From Thioclava nitratireducens (GTDB lineage: Bacteria > Pseudomonadota > Alphaproteobacteria > Rhodobacterales > Rhodobacteraceae): a stretch of DNA of 64,000 nucleotides. The stretch covers positions 1,090,501 to 1,154,500 of the forward strand of contig NZ_CP019437.1 of the NCBI RefSeq assembly GCF_001940525.2, in the 5' to 3' direction. The position numbers and the translations under genes were made by a program. Below are positions 8,151-17,293 of this stretch, one piece after another; position 1 is the first letter of the stretch, and each line of letters opens with the position of its first letter. The notes under the pieces are model-generated. The model ran no database searches. It was not told the origin of the DNA and saw nothing but the letters and a program-made list of their open reading frames with translations.

Positions 8151-8317
8151 CAGGAGGAATGGCAGCGCTAGCATTTCGGGCGAACCCCCGTCCGACCCGC
8201 CAGCCCCCGCCGAAGCGTTCGGCGCCGGATGTGCGTGCGGAAGGTCGGGGACGCGGAGAAGGGAGGGGCGTTTTGGCACTGTCGGAAAATTCGGTCACGC
8301 CATCGGAAAGGAAATCC

Positions 8318-9280
8318 ATGCGAGTCCTGCATCAATTGCTTCAACTGCGTCACATGCGTGAATTCAACGTTCTGATCGCGTTGATCCTGATGGGGCTGCT
8401 GATCAGCTTGTTCACACCGTATTTCCTGACCGTGTCGAACCTGATGGGGGTGTCGCGGGCGTTCTCGCTGACCGCCATCATGAGCATCGGCATGGTGATG
8501 GTCATCATCACCGGCGGGATTGATCTGTCGGTGGGCTCTGCGATGGGGCTCGCCGGTCTGATCACGGCGCTCTGCTTCGATGCGGGCTACTCGCAATATG
8601 CGGCGGTGGCCGCGGGGCTCGGTGTCGGGCTTGCCTTCGGGTTGACCAACGGGCTGCTGATCACCGCGATCGGCCTGCCGCCCTTCATCGCCACGCTCGG
8701 CACGCTGAGCATCGGGCGCGGCTTGATGTATATGATTACCCACGGCGTGCCGTTGACCCCAGAGACTCCCGAGAGCTTCAGCTTTCTGGGACAGGGCTAT
8801 GTCGGCCCGGTGCCGGTGCCGGTGGTCATCCTGCTCGTGCTGACACTCATCTTCACCGTCATCATGACCCGGACCCGCTTCGGTCGGCACGTCTATGCCA
8901 CGGGCGGCAACGAGAACGCGGCACGTCTGAGCGGGGTGAAGGTCCAGCGCGTCAAGCTCGCGGTCTACGTCCTGTCCTCGACAATCTCTGCGCTGGCCGG
9001 CGTTATCGCCTTTTCGCGCTACCTGTCGGCAGAACCGGCGTCCGGCTTCGGTTCGGAGCTTGAGGTGATCGCCGCCGCCGCAATCGGCGGGGCCAGCCTT
9101 GCGGGCGGTATTGGCTCGGTGCTGGGCGCGGTCATCGGTGCTGCCCTGATCGGCGAGATCGCCAACGGCGTCGTGCTGCTCAACATCAATACCTATGCCC
9201 AGCAGGCCATTACCGGCGGCGTGATCCTGATCGCGGTCAGTCTGGACGTGCTGCGCAATCGGATGGGCGGCCGCGGCTGA
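8318..9280 (+). CDS. Ribose-type ABC transporter permease (first importer)
   Basis: A 320-aa inner-membrane permease of the RbsC/BPD_transp_2 family. Many hydrophobic helices are present, with the typical ITGGIDLSVGS motif near residue 65 and the late conserved block AAAAIGGASLAGGIGSVLGA. ATG at 8318 (AAAGGAAATCC just upstream) is preferred over upstream in-frame starts because the protein family begins there. It pairs with the binding protein at 9448 and the ATPase at 10446. The frame before the ATG carries the operator region and is not coding. Confidence 0.92.
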   Translation: MRVLHQLLQLRHMREFNVLIALILMGLLISLFTPYFLTVSNLMGVSRAFSLTAIMSIGMVMVIITGGIDLSVGSAMGLAGLITALCFDAGYSQYAAVAAGLGVGLAFGLTNGLLITAIGLPPFIATLGTLSIGRGLMYMITHGVPLTPETPESFSFLGQGYVGPVPVPVVILLVLTLIFTVIMTRTRFGRHVYATGGNENAARLSGVKVQRVKLAVYVLSSTISALAGVIAFSRYLSAEPASGFGSELEVIAAAAIGGASLAGGIGSVLGAVIGAALIGEIANGVVLLNINTYAQQAITGGVILIAVSLDVLRNRMGGRG

Positions 9281-9447
9281 GCCGCGTCGTCCGGAAAGCA
9301 ACAAGATCAAGAAGCCGGACCGCGTCTCGAAGAGGAGAGAGCGGCGCGAGATCCGGACGAAGAAGGCCCCGGTGCGGGGCGCAAAACCGAAACTGCATCA
9401 ACAATAGAGGCCTGCCGTGCGTGGTCGGGTCTGGAGGAGGAGAGAAG

Positions 9448-10380
9448 ATGCGTATTGCAATGAAAGCCGCCGCGGCGGTTCTGGCCCTGGCAACCGGTAT
9501 GGGGGCGGCTGCGTCCTATGCTCAGGACATCACCGTGGCGCTCGTGCCGAAGGTGGCCGTTCCGTTCTTCGACGACTGCAACACCGGCGGGGCCGAGGCA
9601 GCGAAAGAGCTGGGCGTGAACTACCAGTGGGTGGTGCCGGCGAACACGCAGGGTTCGACGCAGGTCAAGATCATCGAGGATCTGATGGCGCGTCACGTCG
9701 ACGGGATCGGGATCTCGGTCAACGAACCGAAATCGGTCGAGGGCATCATCAAGCAGGCCACCGATGCGGGTATCAAGGTCGTCACCTTCGACAGCGACAG
9801 CGCCAATAGCGCGCGCAGCATGTATATCGGCACGATCAACAAGCAGGCGGGCGTCACCATGGGCAAGTCCATGGCCGAAGCGCTCGGCGGCAAGGGTGAG
9901 GTGGCGATCGTCACCGGTCAGCTTGGTGCGTCCAACCTGAACGAGCGGATCGACGGCGTGAAGGAAGCGCTGGCCGACTATCCCGACATCAAGCTGGTCG
10001 CGACCGAAGGCACCGAGGACGACCTCGCCCGCGCCGTTTCGGTGACCGAGGCGCTCCTGCGCGCAAACCCGAACCTCGCCGGTATCTTCGGCATCAGCCA
10101 GGTCGGCGGCCCGGCCGTCGCGAAGGTTCTCGCGCAGCAGGAATTCGCGGACAAGAAAGGCAAGCTGAAGGTCTTTGCGTTCGACGATCTGCCCGACACG
10201 ATCAAGGGCGTGAAGGAGGGCTTCATCGACGGCATCATGGTCCAGCGCCCGATCACGATGGGCAAGCTGGCGGTCGAGCATCTCGTGGCCCAGATCAAGG
10301 GTGAAGAGACCGATCCGCAGAACATCGACACCGGTGTGACCGTCGTGACTGCCGACAACCTCGACAGCTACACCAAGTAA
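9448..10380 (+). CDS. Sugar ABC transporter substrate-binding protein (first importer)
   Basis: A 310-aa periplasmic RbsB-type binding protein (Peripla_BP_4). A signal peptide is evident (MRIAMKAAAAVLALATGMG, probable cleavage after SYAQ near 26). The mature part starts ITVALVPKVAVPFFDDCNTG and contains the family-typical VKIIEDLMARHVDGIGISVNEP. ATG at 9448 follows GGAGGAGGAGAG. The ligand cannot be deduced; context with otn genes and dehydrogenases suggests a pentose/tetrose-related sugar, polyol or sugar acid. A strong hairpin follows the stop codon. Confidence 0.93.
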   Translation: MRIAMKAAAAVLALATGMGAAASYAQDITVALVPKVAVPFFDDCNTGGAEAAKELGVNYQWVVPANTQGSTQVKIIEDLMARHVDGIGISVNEPKSVEGIIKQATDAGIKVVTFDSDSANSARSMYIGTINKQAGVTMGKSMAEALGGKGEVAIVTGQLGASNLNERIDGVKEALADYPDIKLVATEGTEDDLARAVSVTEALLRANPNLAGIFGISQVGGPAVAKVLAQQEFADKKGKLKVFAFDDLPDTIKGVKEGFIDGIMVQRPITMGKLAVEHLVAQIKGEETDPQNIDTGVTVVTADNLDSYTK

Positions 10381-10395
10381 TCTCCGACGACACCT

Positions 10396-10421
10396 GGGCG
10401 GGGCCAAGTGTGGCCCCGCCC
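10396..10421 (+). terminator. Intercistronic hairpin after binding-protein gene
   Basis: Perfect 11-bp stem GGGCGGGGCCA / TGGCCCCGCCC with a 4-nt loop, no T-tract, between the binding-protein and ATPase genes. It probably stabilises the upstream mRNA or attenuates read-through so that binding protein exceeds ATPase. Confidence 0.75.
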
Positions 10422-10445
10422 GACATTCTTCAGCCTGAGGCCGCG

Positions 10446-11948
10446 ATGAAACCGTTTCTCGAAATGATCAGCATTTCCAAGACCTTTCCCGGGGTGAAGG
10501 CGCTGGACCACGTCGACCTGCATCTCAACTCCGGCGAGGTGCATGTGCTGGCAGGGGAAAACGGCGCCGGCAAGAGCACCCTGATGAAGATCATGACAGG
10601 CGTGCTGCGCGCCGGTCCGGGAGGGGAGATCCGCGTCGAGGGCGAACCCGTCGTGATCAAGAACCCGGTCCATGCGCGGTCGCTCGGCATCTCGATCATT
10701 TACCAGGAACTCGCAGTGGTGAATAACCTCACCGTCGCCGAGAACGTCTTTCTCGCGCGTGAGCCGCTATTGCCGACCGGCCTGATCGACCGCACCAAGA
10801 TGAATGCGGACACCCGCGCGGTGCTGCACGAGCTTGGCGTGGAAATCGACCCGGAAGCTATGGTCGGCACGCTTTCGATCGGCCAGAGACAGCTGATCGA
10901 GATCGCCCGCGCCATCTCCTACAATTCCAAACTCATCATCATGGACGAGCCGACCGCGTCGCTCAGCCACCACGAGGCCTCGACGCTGTTGCGCATGTCG
11001 CGCAAACTGGCCGAGCAGGGTGTCGGTATCGTCTTCATCTCGCACAAGCTCGAGGAAATCTTCGAAATCGCCGACCGCGTCACCGTGCTGCGCGACGGTC
11101 GCACCGTCGATACACGGCCCGTCTCCGAGATGACGAGCGACCTGCTGGTGCGCCTGATGGTGGATCGCGAGCTCGACCAGCTTTTCGGCCATCACACCTC
11201 CCACGCGACCGACGAGGTTCTGATGTCGGTGCGCAATCTCACCGAAAAGCGCGTGAAGGACGAAGGTGTGTTCGTGCGCGATGTCGATTTCGACCTGCAT
11301 CGCGGCGAAGTTCTGGGCTTCTTCGGTCTGGTCGGTGCCGGACGGACCGAAGTGATGGAGATGATTTTCGGCAGCCGCCCCCATAGCGGCGAGATTTCGA
11401 TCAACGGCAAACCGGCGCTGATTTCCTCGCCCTCGGACGCGATAGAGCATGGGCTCGGATTTGTGACCGAGGATCGGCAATCGCGAGGGCTTGTCCTCGG
11501 CATGTCGGTGCGCGAGAACTTTTCCCTGACGCATCTGAGTGACTATTGCAGCTTCGACTTCGTGAACCGTCGCAAGGAAACGGCGGCCTGTGCGGATTAT
11601 ATCCGCGCGCTGGGCATCAAGACGCCGTCGCCCGAGCAGAAGGTGCTCAACCTGTCGGGCGGCAACCAGCAGAAGGTCGTCTTGGCGAAATGGGCCGCGC
11701 GCCGTCCGCAGATCCTGATCGTCGACGAGCCGACGCGCGGGATCGACATCGGCGCCAAGGCCGAGGTGCACACGTTGTTGGGCAAGATGGCCGAGGAGGG
11801 CATGTCGATCATCGTCGTCTCGTCGGACCTGCCGGAGATTCTGGCGATCAGCGACCGTGTGATCGTGCTGAAGGAGGGGAAGATCAGCGGCGAACTGACC
11901 CGAGAGAACGCCACGCAGGAAAGCGTGATGCTGGCGGCGACCGGCTGA
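10446..11948 (+). CDS. Ribose-type ABC transporter ATPase (first importer)
   Basis: A 500-aa RbsA-type double ATPase. The first domain has Walker A GENGAGKST near 39-47, signature LSIGQRQLIEIARA (variant of LSGGQ) and Walker B IIMDEPTAS. The second domain begins around residue 260 with the degenerate P-loop GLVGAGRTE and retains signature LSGGNQQKVVLAKW and Walker B LIVDEPTRGID. ATG at 10446 is chosen from family alignment and a modest TGAGG site; the frame is open 36 nt further. It powers import with the permease at 8318. Confidence 0.93.
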   Translation: MKPFLEMISISKTFPGVKALDHVDLHLNSGEVHVLAGENGAGKSTLMKIMTGVLRAGPGGEIRVEGEPVVIKNPVHARSLGISIIYQELAVVNNLTVAENVFLAREPLLPTGLIDRTKMNADTRAVLHELGVEIDPEAMVGTLSIGQRQLIEIARAISYNSKLIIMDEPTASLSHHEASTLLRMSRKLAEQGVGIVFISHKLEEIFEIADRVTVLRDGRTVDTRPVSEMTSDLLVRLMVDRELDQLFGHHTSHATDEVLMSVRNLTEKRVKDEGVFVRDVDFDLHRGEVLGFFGLVGAGRTEVMEMIFGSRPHSGEISINGKPALISSPSDAIEHGLGFVTEDRQSRGLVLGMSVRENFSLTHLSDYCSFDFVNRRKETAACADYIRALGIKTPSPEQKVLNLSGGNQQKVVLAKWAARRPQILIVDEPTRGIDIGAKAEVHTLLGKMAEEGMSIIVVSSDLPEILAISDRVIVLKEGKISGELTRENATQESVMLAATG

Positions 11949-11995
11949 GGCCGTCCCGCCGAACCAAAAAGCGAATGAACGAAACGGAGATTGAA

Positions 11996-12889
11996 ATGAC
12001 CAAGCGCGTAGTATTCACAGGCGGCACCGGCAAGGCAGGGCGTCATGCGGTGCCGCATCTGCTGAGCAAGGGCTACGATGTGCTCAACGTCGACCTCAAG
12101 CCGCTCGACGTCCCGGGCGTGAACACGCTGATCACCGACGTGACCGACAGCGGCGCCGTGTTCAACGCGCTGACCACCCACCACGACTTCGGCGGGTTCG
12201 AGAAGGGCGCGCCGCCGTCGCCGCCCGATGCGGTCGTGCATTTCGCCGCGATCCCGCGCGTGCTGATCGAGCCCGACAACGTGACCTATCAGGCCAACGT
12301 CATGAGCACCTACAACGTGATCGAGGCGGCGATGAAGCTCGGCGTGCGCAAGGTGATCATCGCCTCGTCCGAGACGACCTATGGCGTGTGCTTCGCCGAG
12401 GGCGACAAGGATTTTCACTCCTTCCCGCTCGAGGAAGATTACGACAGCGATCCGATGGACAGCTACGGGCTCTCCAAGGTCTGCAACGAGAAGACCGCCC
12501 GCGCCTTCGCCGCCCGCTACGGCGCCGATATTTACGCACTGCGCATCGGCAACGTGATCGAGCCCCATGAATACGGCATGTTCAAGGGGTTCCTCGAGAA
12601 CCCGATGAGCCGCAAACGCAACGCCTGGAGCTATATTGACGCGCGCGATCTGGGTGAGATCGTGCATCTGTGCATCGAGAAGGACGGTCTGGGCTATCAG
12701 GTGTTCAACGCGGTCAACGACACGATCACCGCCGACATGCCGACCACCGAGTTCTTGAAGAAATACTGCCCGAACACGCCGATCACCCGTGAGATGGGCG
12801 CCGACGAGGCACCGATCTCGAACCGCAAGGCGCGCGAGGTTCTGGGCTTCAAGGAAGCGCATCCGTGGCGCAAATACGTGGAGGTATGA
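11996..12889 (+). CDS. NAD-dependent epimerase/dehydratase-family protein
   Basis: A 297-aa extended short-chain dehydrogenase. The Rossmann motif VVFTGGTGKAGRHAV starts at residue 5, the catalytic pair is YGLSK in DSYGLSKVC near 160, and ASSETTYG supplies the Ser. Such proteins include uronate dehydrogenases and sugar epimerases; substrate is unknown. ATG at 11996 has GGAG at suitable distance; another in-frame ATG at 11975 would add seven residues. It lies between the importer ATPase and the LacI regulator on the same strand and is probably part of the same transcription unit. Confidence 0.85.
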   Translation: MTKRVVFTGGTGKAGRHAVPHLLSKGYDVLNVDLKPLDVPGVNTLITDVTDSGAVFNALTTHHDFGGFEKGAPPSPPDAVVHFAAIPRVLIEPDNVTYQANVMSTYNVIEAAMKLGVRKVIIASSETTYGVCFAEGDKDFHSFPLEEDYDSDPMDSYGLSKVCNEKTARAFAARYGADIYALRIGNVIEPHEYGMFKGFLENPMSRKRNAWSYIDARDLGEIVHLCIEKDGLGYQVFNAVNDTITADMPTTEFLKKYCPNTPITREMGADEAPISNRKAREVLGFKEAHPWRKYVEV

Positions 12890-13009
12890 TCGCCACGGTC
12901 CCCGCGATGTTTTCGCGCCATGCATGTATGGCCTTTGAAAACGCTGCCGCTAGGTGCATTTCTGGGTAATTGACTCGGGCTTGCCCGAAAGGAATTGGAG
13001 GAAAGCGTC

Positions 13010-14035
13010 ATGGGGACCAAGCAGCGATTGCCCGACCGCAAAAGCAAGATCACGGTGCGCGAGGTCGCGCGCCGTGCCAATGTCAGCGAGTCGACGGTCT
13101 CTCGCATCATGCGCAACAAGGGACTCGTCGCCGAAGCTACCCGCGAGAAGGTCATGGAGACGGTCCGCGCGATGGGCTACGTCCCCAACCGCATCGCTGG
13201 CTCGCTGGCCTCGCTCGACTCCTTCCTCGTCGGCGTCGTCATCCCGTCGCTCTCCAACATCGTCTTCCCGGAAGTCCTGCAGGGCGTCCATGCCGGGCTC
13301 GAGGGAAGTGACCTGCAGCCGGTGATCTCGACCACGGATTATAATGTGGATCGCGAAGAGGCTGTGGTGCGCGGCATCCTCAGCTGGAAGCCGGCCGCGA
13401 TCCTGCTGGCCGGGTTCGACCACACCGACGCGACCCGCAAGATGCTAGAACAGAGTGATATCCGCGTCGTCGAGATGATGGATATCGACAGCACGCCGAT
13501 CGACATCGCGGTGGGCACCTCGCATCGCCGTGCAGGCCACGCCATCGGTCGCCACCTGATTTCACGCGGCTACCGCCATTTCGGCTATGTCGGCCATGAC
13601 TGGGAGGCCGACCGCCGCGCGCGGCTGCGCTATGACGGGCTGTGCGAGGCGCTGTCCGAAGCGGGGCTCTCCATCGAGGCGCATGCGATCGATGACGGGC
13701 CCAGCTCGGTCGGTACGGGTCGAGAACAGACAGCGCGCCTGCGTGCTTCGGCCCCGCAGGTCGACGTCGCGGTCTATTCCAACGACGACATGGCGGTGGG
13801 CGGCGTCTTCCACTGCCTTGCCGAAAGCATCAGCCTGCCCGACCAATTCGCCATCTTCGGCTTCAACGGTCTCGATATCGGCAAGGAGCTGCCCCAGCCG
13901 CTCTCGACCGTCCGCTCGAACCGTTTCCTGATCGGCAAGAAGGCGATCGAGGAGGTTCTGGCCTCGCCAGAACGCCCGTCTGCGCCGACCATCATCGACA
14001 CTGATTTCGAGGTCTTCGCCGGCGCGACTGCCTGA
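13010..14035 (+). CDS. LacI-family transcriptional regulator (first island)
   Basis: A 341-aa LacI/GalR repressor. The N-terminal HTH reads ITVREVARRANVSESTVSRI (about residues 13-32) with the hinge helix after GYVPNRIAGSLA. The rest is a periplasmic-binding-protein-like effector domain. ATG at 13010 follows GGAGG by 8 nt; a TTG at 12995 is an unlikely alternative. It is embedded in the first importer locus and is the best candidate to bind the TGACAGCGCTGTCA palindromes at 4.3, 7.9 and 8.1 kb. A weak related sequence (TGAAAACGCTGCCG, 12936-12949) precedes the gene, possibly for autoregulation. Confidence 0.92.
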   Translation: MGTKQRLPDRKSKITVREVARRANVSESTVSRIMRNKGLVAEATREKVMETVRAMGYVPNRIAGSLASLDSFLVGVVIPSLSNIVFPEVLQGVHAGLEGSDLQPVISTTDYNVDREEAVVRGILSWKPAAILLAGFDHTDATRKMLEQSDIRVVEMMDIDSTPIDIAVGTSHRRAGHAIGRHLISRGYRHFGYVGHDWEADRRARLRYDGLCEALSEAGLSIEAHAIDDGPSSVGTGREQTARLRASAPQVDVAVYSNDDMAVGGVFHCLAESISLPDQFAIFGFNGLDIGKELPQPLSTVRSNRFLIGKKAIEEVLASPERPSAPTIIDTDFEVFAGATA

Positions 14036-14078
14036 AGCGCGCACCGATCTCGGACACCGAACTGAAAGGAGAAATGCC

Positions 14079-14921
14079 ATGCATCCCGCTCTCGCCAAAG
14101 GCAATGTCGCAGTCGTCACCGGAGGGGCCTCGGGTATCGGCCTCGCTGCCGCCCGCCACCTCGCCGGGCTTGGGATGCGCGTTTGCATCGCCGATCTGCC
14201 GGGGGCTGCGCTCGACGCCGCCTCCGACGCTCTGATCGCCGCGGGTGCCGCGGAGGCGGACGTGATGACGCTGGCGACCGACGTCTCGGACCGCGCGCAG
14301 CTCATGGCGCTCGCCGACGAGGTCTGGGCGCGCTTCGGTCCGGTCAACCTGCTGATGAACAACGCGGGGATGCAGCCCGGCAGTTCGATCTTCGATGAGG
14401 AAGGCAACTGGGACCGCATCCTCGAGGTGAACCTGGGCGGGATCATTCGTGGCAGCCAGATTTTCGCGCCGCGCATGATCGCGTCGGGCACGCCGGGCCT
14501 GATCGTCAATACCGGCTCCAAGCAGGGGATCACCACGCCCCCGGGCGATCCGGCCTATAACGTGTCGAAAGCCGGCGTGAAGGCCTTCACCGAGGCGCTG
14601 CAGCACGAGTTGCGCAACCGCGAGGACTGCAAGGTCGAGGCGCGGCTGTTCATTCCGGGCTTCGTCTACACGCCGCTGACCGCGGGCGGGCGCACCGAAA
14701 AACCCGCTGGCGCCTGGATGCCCGAACAGGTCGTGGAATTCCTCTTCGACTCGATCGAGCGCGGCGATTTCTACATCCTGTGCCCGGACAACGACGTGGA
14801 CCGCGCGACCGATGTGAAGCGCATCCTCTGGGCGGCGGGCGACATCACCGAGAACCGCCCGCCGCTGTCGCGCTGGCATCCCGACTACGATGACGCCTTC
14901 AAGGCGTGGCTGAAGGCGTGA
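14079..14921 (+). CDS. Short-chain dehydrogenase/reductase
   Basis: A 280-aa classical SDR. It shows the cofactor motif VVTGGASGIGLAAA (10-23), the NNAG motif (LLMNNAGMQPG), and the catalytic YNVSK (Y-x3-K) preceded by the Ser of NTGSKQG. AAAGGAGAAATGCC precedes the ATG. It lies 43 nt after the LacI gene and 7 nt before the tartrate-dehydrogenase-like gene, so it belongs to the sugar/sugar-acid island. The substrate, likely a polyol or hydroxyacid, cannot be determined from the sequence. Confidence 0.88.
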   Translation: MHPALAKGNVAVVTGGASGIGLAAARHLAGLGMRVCIADLPGAALDAASDALIAAGAAEADVMTLATDVSDRAQLMALADEVWARFGPVNLLMNNAGMQPGSSIFDEEGNWDRILEVNLGGIIRGSQIFAPRMIASGTPGLIVNTGSKQGITTPPGDPAYNVSKAGVKAFTEALQHELRNREDCKVEARLFIPGFVYTPLTAGGRTEKPAGAWMPEQVVEFLFDSIERGDFYILCPDNDVDRATDVKRILWAAGDITENRPPLSRWHPDYDDAFKAWLKA

Positions 14922-14928
14922 TGCGGCC

Positions 14929-16017
14929 ATGACGACCCGGGTGCATCGTATCGCGGCCATCCCCGGCGACGGGATCGGGCCGGAGGTGGTCGACGCCGCG
15001 CTGACGGCGCTCGATCACCTGAGCCGCCAGACCAACGCATTCCGGCTGGAGATCGACCGCTTCGACTGGGGCTCGAAACGCTATCAGCGCGAAGGCACGT
15101 TCATGCCCGCGGGCGGGGTCGACGCGCTGCGGGCCTATGACGCGATCCTCTTCGGCGCGGTCGGCGCGCCGGACGTGCCCGATCACCTGACGCTCTGGGG
15201 GCTGCGCCTCGCGATCTGTCAGGGGCTCGATCAATACTCGAACCTGCGGCCCACCCGGATCCTGCCCGGCCTGTCGAGCCCGCTTGCGGGTGTCAGCCCG
15301 GACGACCTGGACTGGCTTATCGTGCGCGAGAATTCCGAGGGCGAATATGCGGGGCAGGGCGGGCGCAGCCATCGCGGCCAGCCGCATGAGGTCGCCACCG
15401 AGACCGCCATCTTCACCCGCACGGGCGTCGAACGCATCATGCGCGTGGCTTTCTCGCAGGCCCAGGCACGTCCGCGCAAACGGCTGACGGTCGTCACGAA
15501 ATCCAACGCGCAGCGCTACGGGCTCGTGCTCTGGGACGAAATCGCCGCCGAGATCGCGGCCGAGTTTCCCGACGTGACGTGGGACCGGATGCTGGTCGAC
15601 GCGATGACCGTGCGCATGACGCTCGATCCGCATTCGCTCGACACGATCGTCGCCACGAACCTGCACGCCGACATCCTCTCGGATCTGGCTGCGGCGCTCG
15701 CCGGCTCTATCGGCATCGCGCCCACGGCCAACCTCAACCCCGAGCGCGCTGCGCCCTCGATGTTCGAGCCGATCCATGGCTCCGCCTTCGACATCACCGG
15801 CAAGGGCGTCGCAAATCCCATCGGCACCTTCTGGAGCGCGGCGATGATGTTGGAGCACCTCGGAGAGACCGAGGCAGGGGCGCAAATGATGCGCGCGATC
15901 GAACTCGTGACGGCGGATCCCGAAAGCCGCCCCCGCGACCTCGGCGGCACGTCCGGCACTGCACAGGTGACGGAACGGCTCTGCCGTGCGCTCGACGAGA
16001 TAGTGGGGGGCAGCTGA
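14929..16017 (+). CDS. Tartrate/D-malate dehydrogenase-type oxidative decarboxylase
   Basis: A 362-aa member of the isocitrate/isopropylmalate dehydrogenase family. IAAIPGDGIGPEVV starts the protein, IVRENSEGEYAGQGG matches the TtuC/DmlA active-site region, VDAMTVRM and TNLHADILSDLAAAL hold the metal-binding Asp residues, and FEPIHGSAFDITGKG is the adenosine-binding block. DmlA/TtuC enzymes oxidise D-malate, tartrate or related hydroxyacids with NAD and a divalent metal. A 3-isopropylmalate dehydrogenase (LeuB) is less likely given the NSEGEYAG motif and context. Last gene of the first island on this strand. Confidence 0.88.
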   Translation: MTTRVHRIAAIPGDGIGPEVVDAALTALDHLSRQTNAFRLEIDRFDWGSKRYQREGTFMPAGGVDALRAYDAILFGAVGAPDVPDHLTLWGLRLAICQGLDQYSNLRPTRILPGLSSPLAGVSPDDLDWLIVRENSEGEYAGQGGRSHRGQPHEVATETAIFTRTGVERIMRVAFSQAQARPRKRLTVVTKSNAQRYGLVLWDEIAAEIAAEFPDVTWDRMLVDAMTVRMTLDPHSLDTIVATNLHADILSDLAAALAGSIGIAPTANLNPERAAPSMFEPIHGSAFDITGKGVANPIGTFWSAAMMLEHLGETEAGAQMMRAIELVTADPESRPRDLGGTSGTAQVTERLCRALDEIVGGS

Positions 16018-16050
16018 AAGTTACGTCGCAGCTTCAGAAGCTCTCGCGTT

Positions 16051-17115
16051 TCAGCGCCGTGGTTTGAAATCCGCCACGCTATCGCGCACAACCAGTTCCC
16101 CCGTCATCAGGACCTTCACCGGAGATTGATCTCGCTCGTCCGTCGCGATGAGGTCGTCGAGCAGGCGGATCGCCATCGCGCCGATGCGCGCTTTCGGAAC
16201 GTCGACCGAAGTCAGGGGCGGATCGAAGACGCTCGAGGTGGGAAGGTTGTCGAAGCCCACGACCGAAACATCTTCCGGCACTCTGTGGCCCAATTCGCGC
16301 AAGGCTCTGACGAAGCCGAAGGCGATGATGTCATTCGCACAGAAATAAGCATCCGCGAGAGGCCGGTCGCCCAACTGGGTCAAGGCTTCTTCATAGGCGC
16401 CGTCCAGTGTCGACTTCACCGAAAGTTCCTGCGCGTCCTCGCTCTGCAATCCGAACGCTGCGGCCGCGTTCCGGAACGCCGTTTGACGCAGCCGGAAGTT
16501 CATCACCTCGCTGTAACTTCCGACATAGCCGATCTTGCGGAAGCCGCGCGAAACCAGATGCGAGAGCGCATCGTAGACGAGTTGATCGTTGTCCATATCG
16601 ACGAAATTCGCCTTCAGGAACGGGTGGTAGGTGTCGATGAGCACGGTCGGTAGCGGCGCGCGCTCGATGATCGTCTCGATATCTTCGCGTGAAAGTTCGG
16701 TGCCGAGCACGACGATGCCGCGCGGTTCCGAGCCGTCCAGGCTCGACAACAGTTGATGCAGCGATTCCTGTTCGTAGCTCACGACCTGCAGCGCGTAGTC
16801 GCGGCGAAGCGCCTCGAAAGACATCCCGTCGATATAGTCCGAGATGAAGTGGTTGTGGTCGCGATTCACCGTCTGGCCGTGGCGCGCGATCTTGAGAAAG
16901 CGGATCGTGTTGGTGACTTCGGTCCGCGCCCGATTCGAGCGCGGGGTGTAGTTCAACGCCTCCACCGCTTCCAAAACGCGGGCGCGGGTGGCCTCCGAGA
17001 TGTCGCCCTTGTCGTTCAGGACCAGCGAAACGGTGGCAGCGGAAACCCCCGCGTGCCCGGCAACTTCGCGCAGGGTGACCGGCTTTTTTGGCTCAATTTC
17101 CATCGTGTCGCTCAT
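16051..17115 (-). CDS. LacI-family transcriptional regulator (second island)
   Basis: A 354-aa LacI/GalR regulator. The HTH VTLREVAGHAGVSAATVSLV lies at about residues 13-32, followed by a hinge region (ALNYTPRSNRA) and an effector-binding domain with FVDMDNDQLVYDAL and FCANDIIAFGFVRAL. It is divergent from the second importer operon; the intergenic region contains three TTYAGTAAAY repeats that are its likely operators. The ATG at 17115 is the first plausible start; MEIEPKK a few codons later is an alternative. Confidence 0.92.
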   Translation of the reverse strand: MSDTMEIEPKKPVTLREVAGHAGVSAATVSLVLNDKGDISEATRARVLEAVEALNYTPRSNRARTEVTNTIRFLKIARHGQTVNRDHNHFISDYIDGMSFEALRRDYALQVVSYEQESLHQLLSSLDGSEPRGIVVLGTELSREDIETIIERAPLPTVLIDTYHPFLKANFVDMDNDQLVYDALSHLVSRGFRKIGYVGSYSEVMNFRLRQTAFRNAAAAFGLQSEDAQELSVKSTLDGAYEEALTQLGDRPLADAYFCANDIIAFGFVRALRELGHRVPEDVSVVGFDNLPTSSVFDPPLTSVDVPKARIGAMAIRLLDDLIATDERDQSPVKVLMTGELVVRDSVADFKPRR

Positions 17116-17203
17116 GTGGCCTTCAATCTATGGGCGAACCTCCCGCACTGCACAACGGGCCTTCGGAAAGTTCGGTCTTTTTATTCGCTCGCGCTCGAAG
17201 CAG

Positions 17204-17278
17204 CTAGTGAACAAACGGGGTTGACTTTAGTAAACATAATAGTACGAATTTAGTAAATAAGATAATTCTTCAGTAAAC
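17204..17278. promoter_or_regulatory. Repeated TTTAGTAAA operators in divergent promoter
   Basis: Three copies of a 10-bp element: TTTAGTAAAC (17226-17235), TTTAGTAAAT (17249-17258) and TTCAGTAAAC (17269-17278), with a weaker CTAGTGAAC at 17204-17212. The core TTTA-G-TAAA is itself a palindrome with odd centre. The copies are spaced 23 and 20 bp apart, roughly two helical turns. TTGACT at 17221-17226 may be a -35 box. This AT-rich stretch stands out from the GC-rich surroundings and probably binds the adjacent LacI protein. Confidence 0.6.
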
Positions 17279-17293
17279 GGCGCGGGGGAGGAG

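Larger units (their letters stand above)
7891..8317. other. Divergent control region of the first sugar importer
   Basis: This 427-nt intergenic region separates the racemase-like gene from the permease gene. It holds two copies of the palindrome TGACAGCGCTGTCA, a good sigma70-type promoter, a degenerate third palindrome, a TTTGAAACGCTTTGA element (8013-8027) resembling a generic LacI-type half-site pair, and the inverted repeat CGGAAC-TAC-GTTCCG. No convincing coding sequence was seen; the open frames here are upstream extensions of the flanking genes. Confidence 0.7.

Noticed and set aside
8168..9310. Large minus-strand frame opposite the permease
   Set aside because: His/Gln/Asp-rich shadow of the membrane protein gene; no start site or domain.
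16030..16042. AGCTTC-A-GAAGCT repeat between convergent genes
   Set aside because: A one-base loop cannot form; as a terminator it is not supported.
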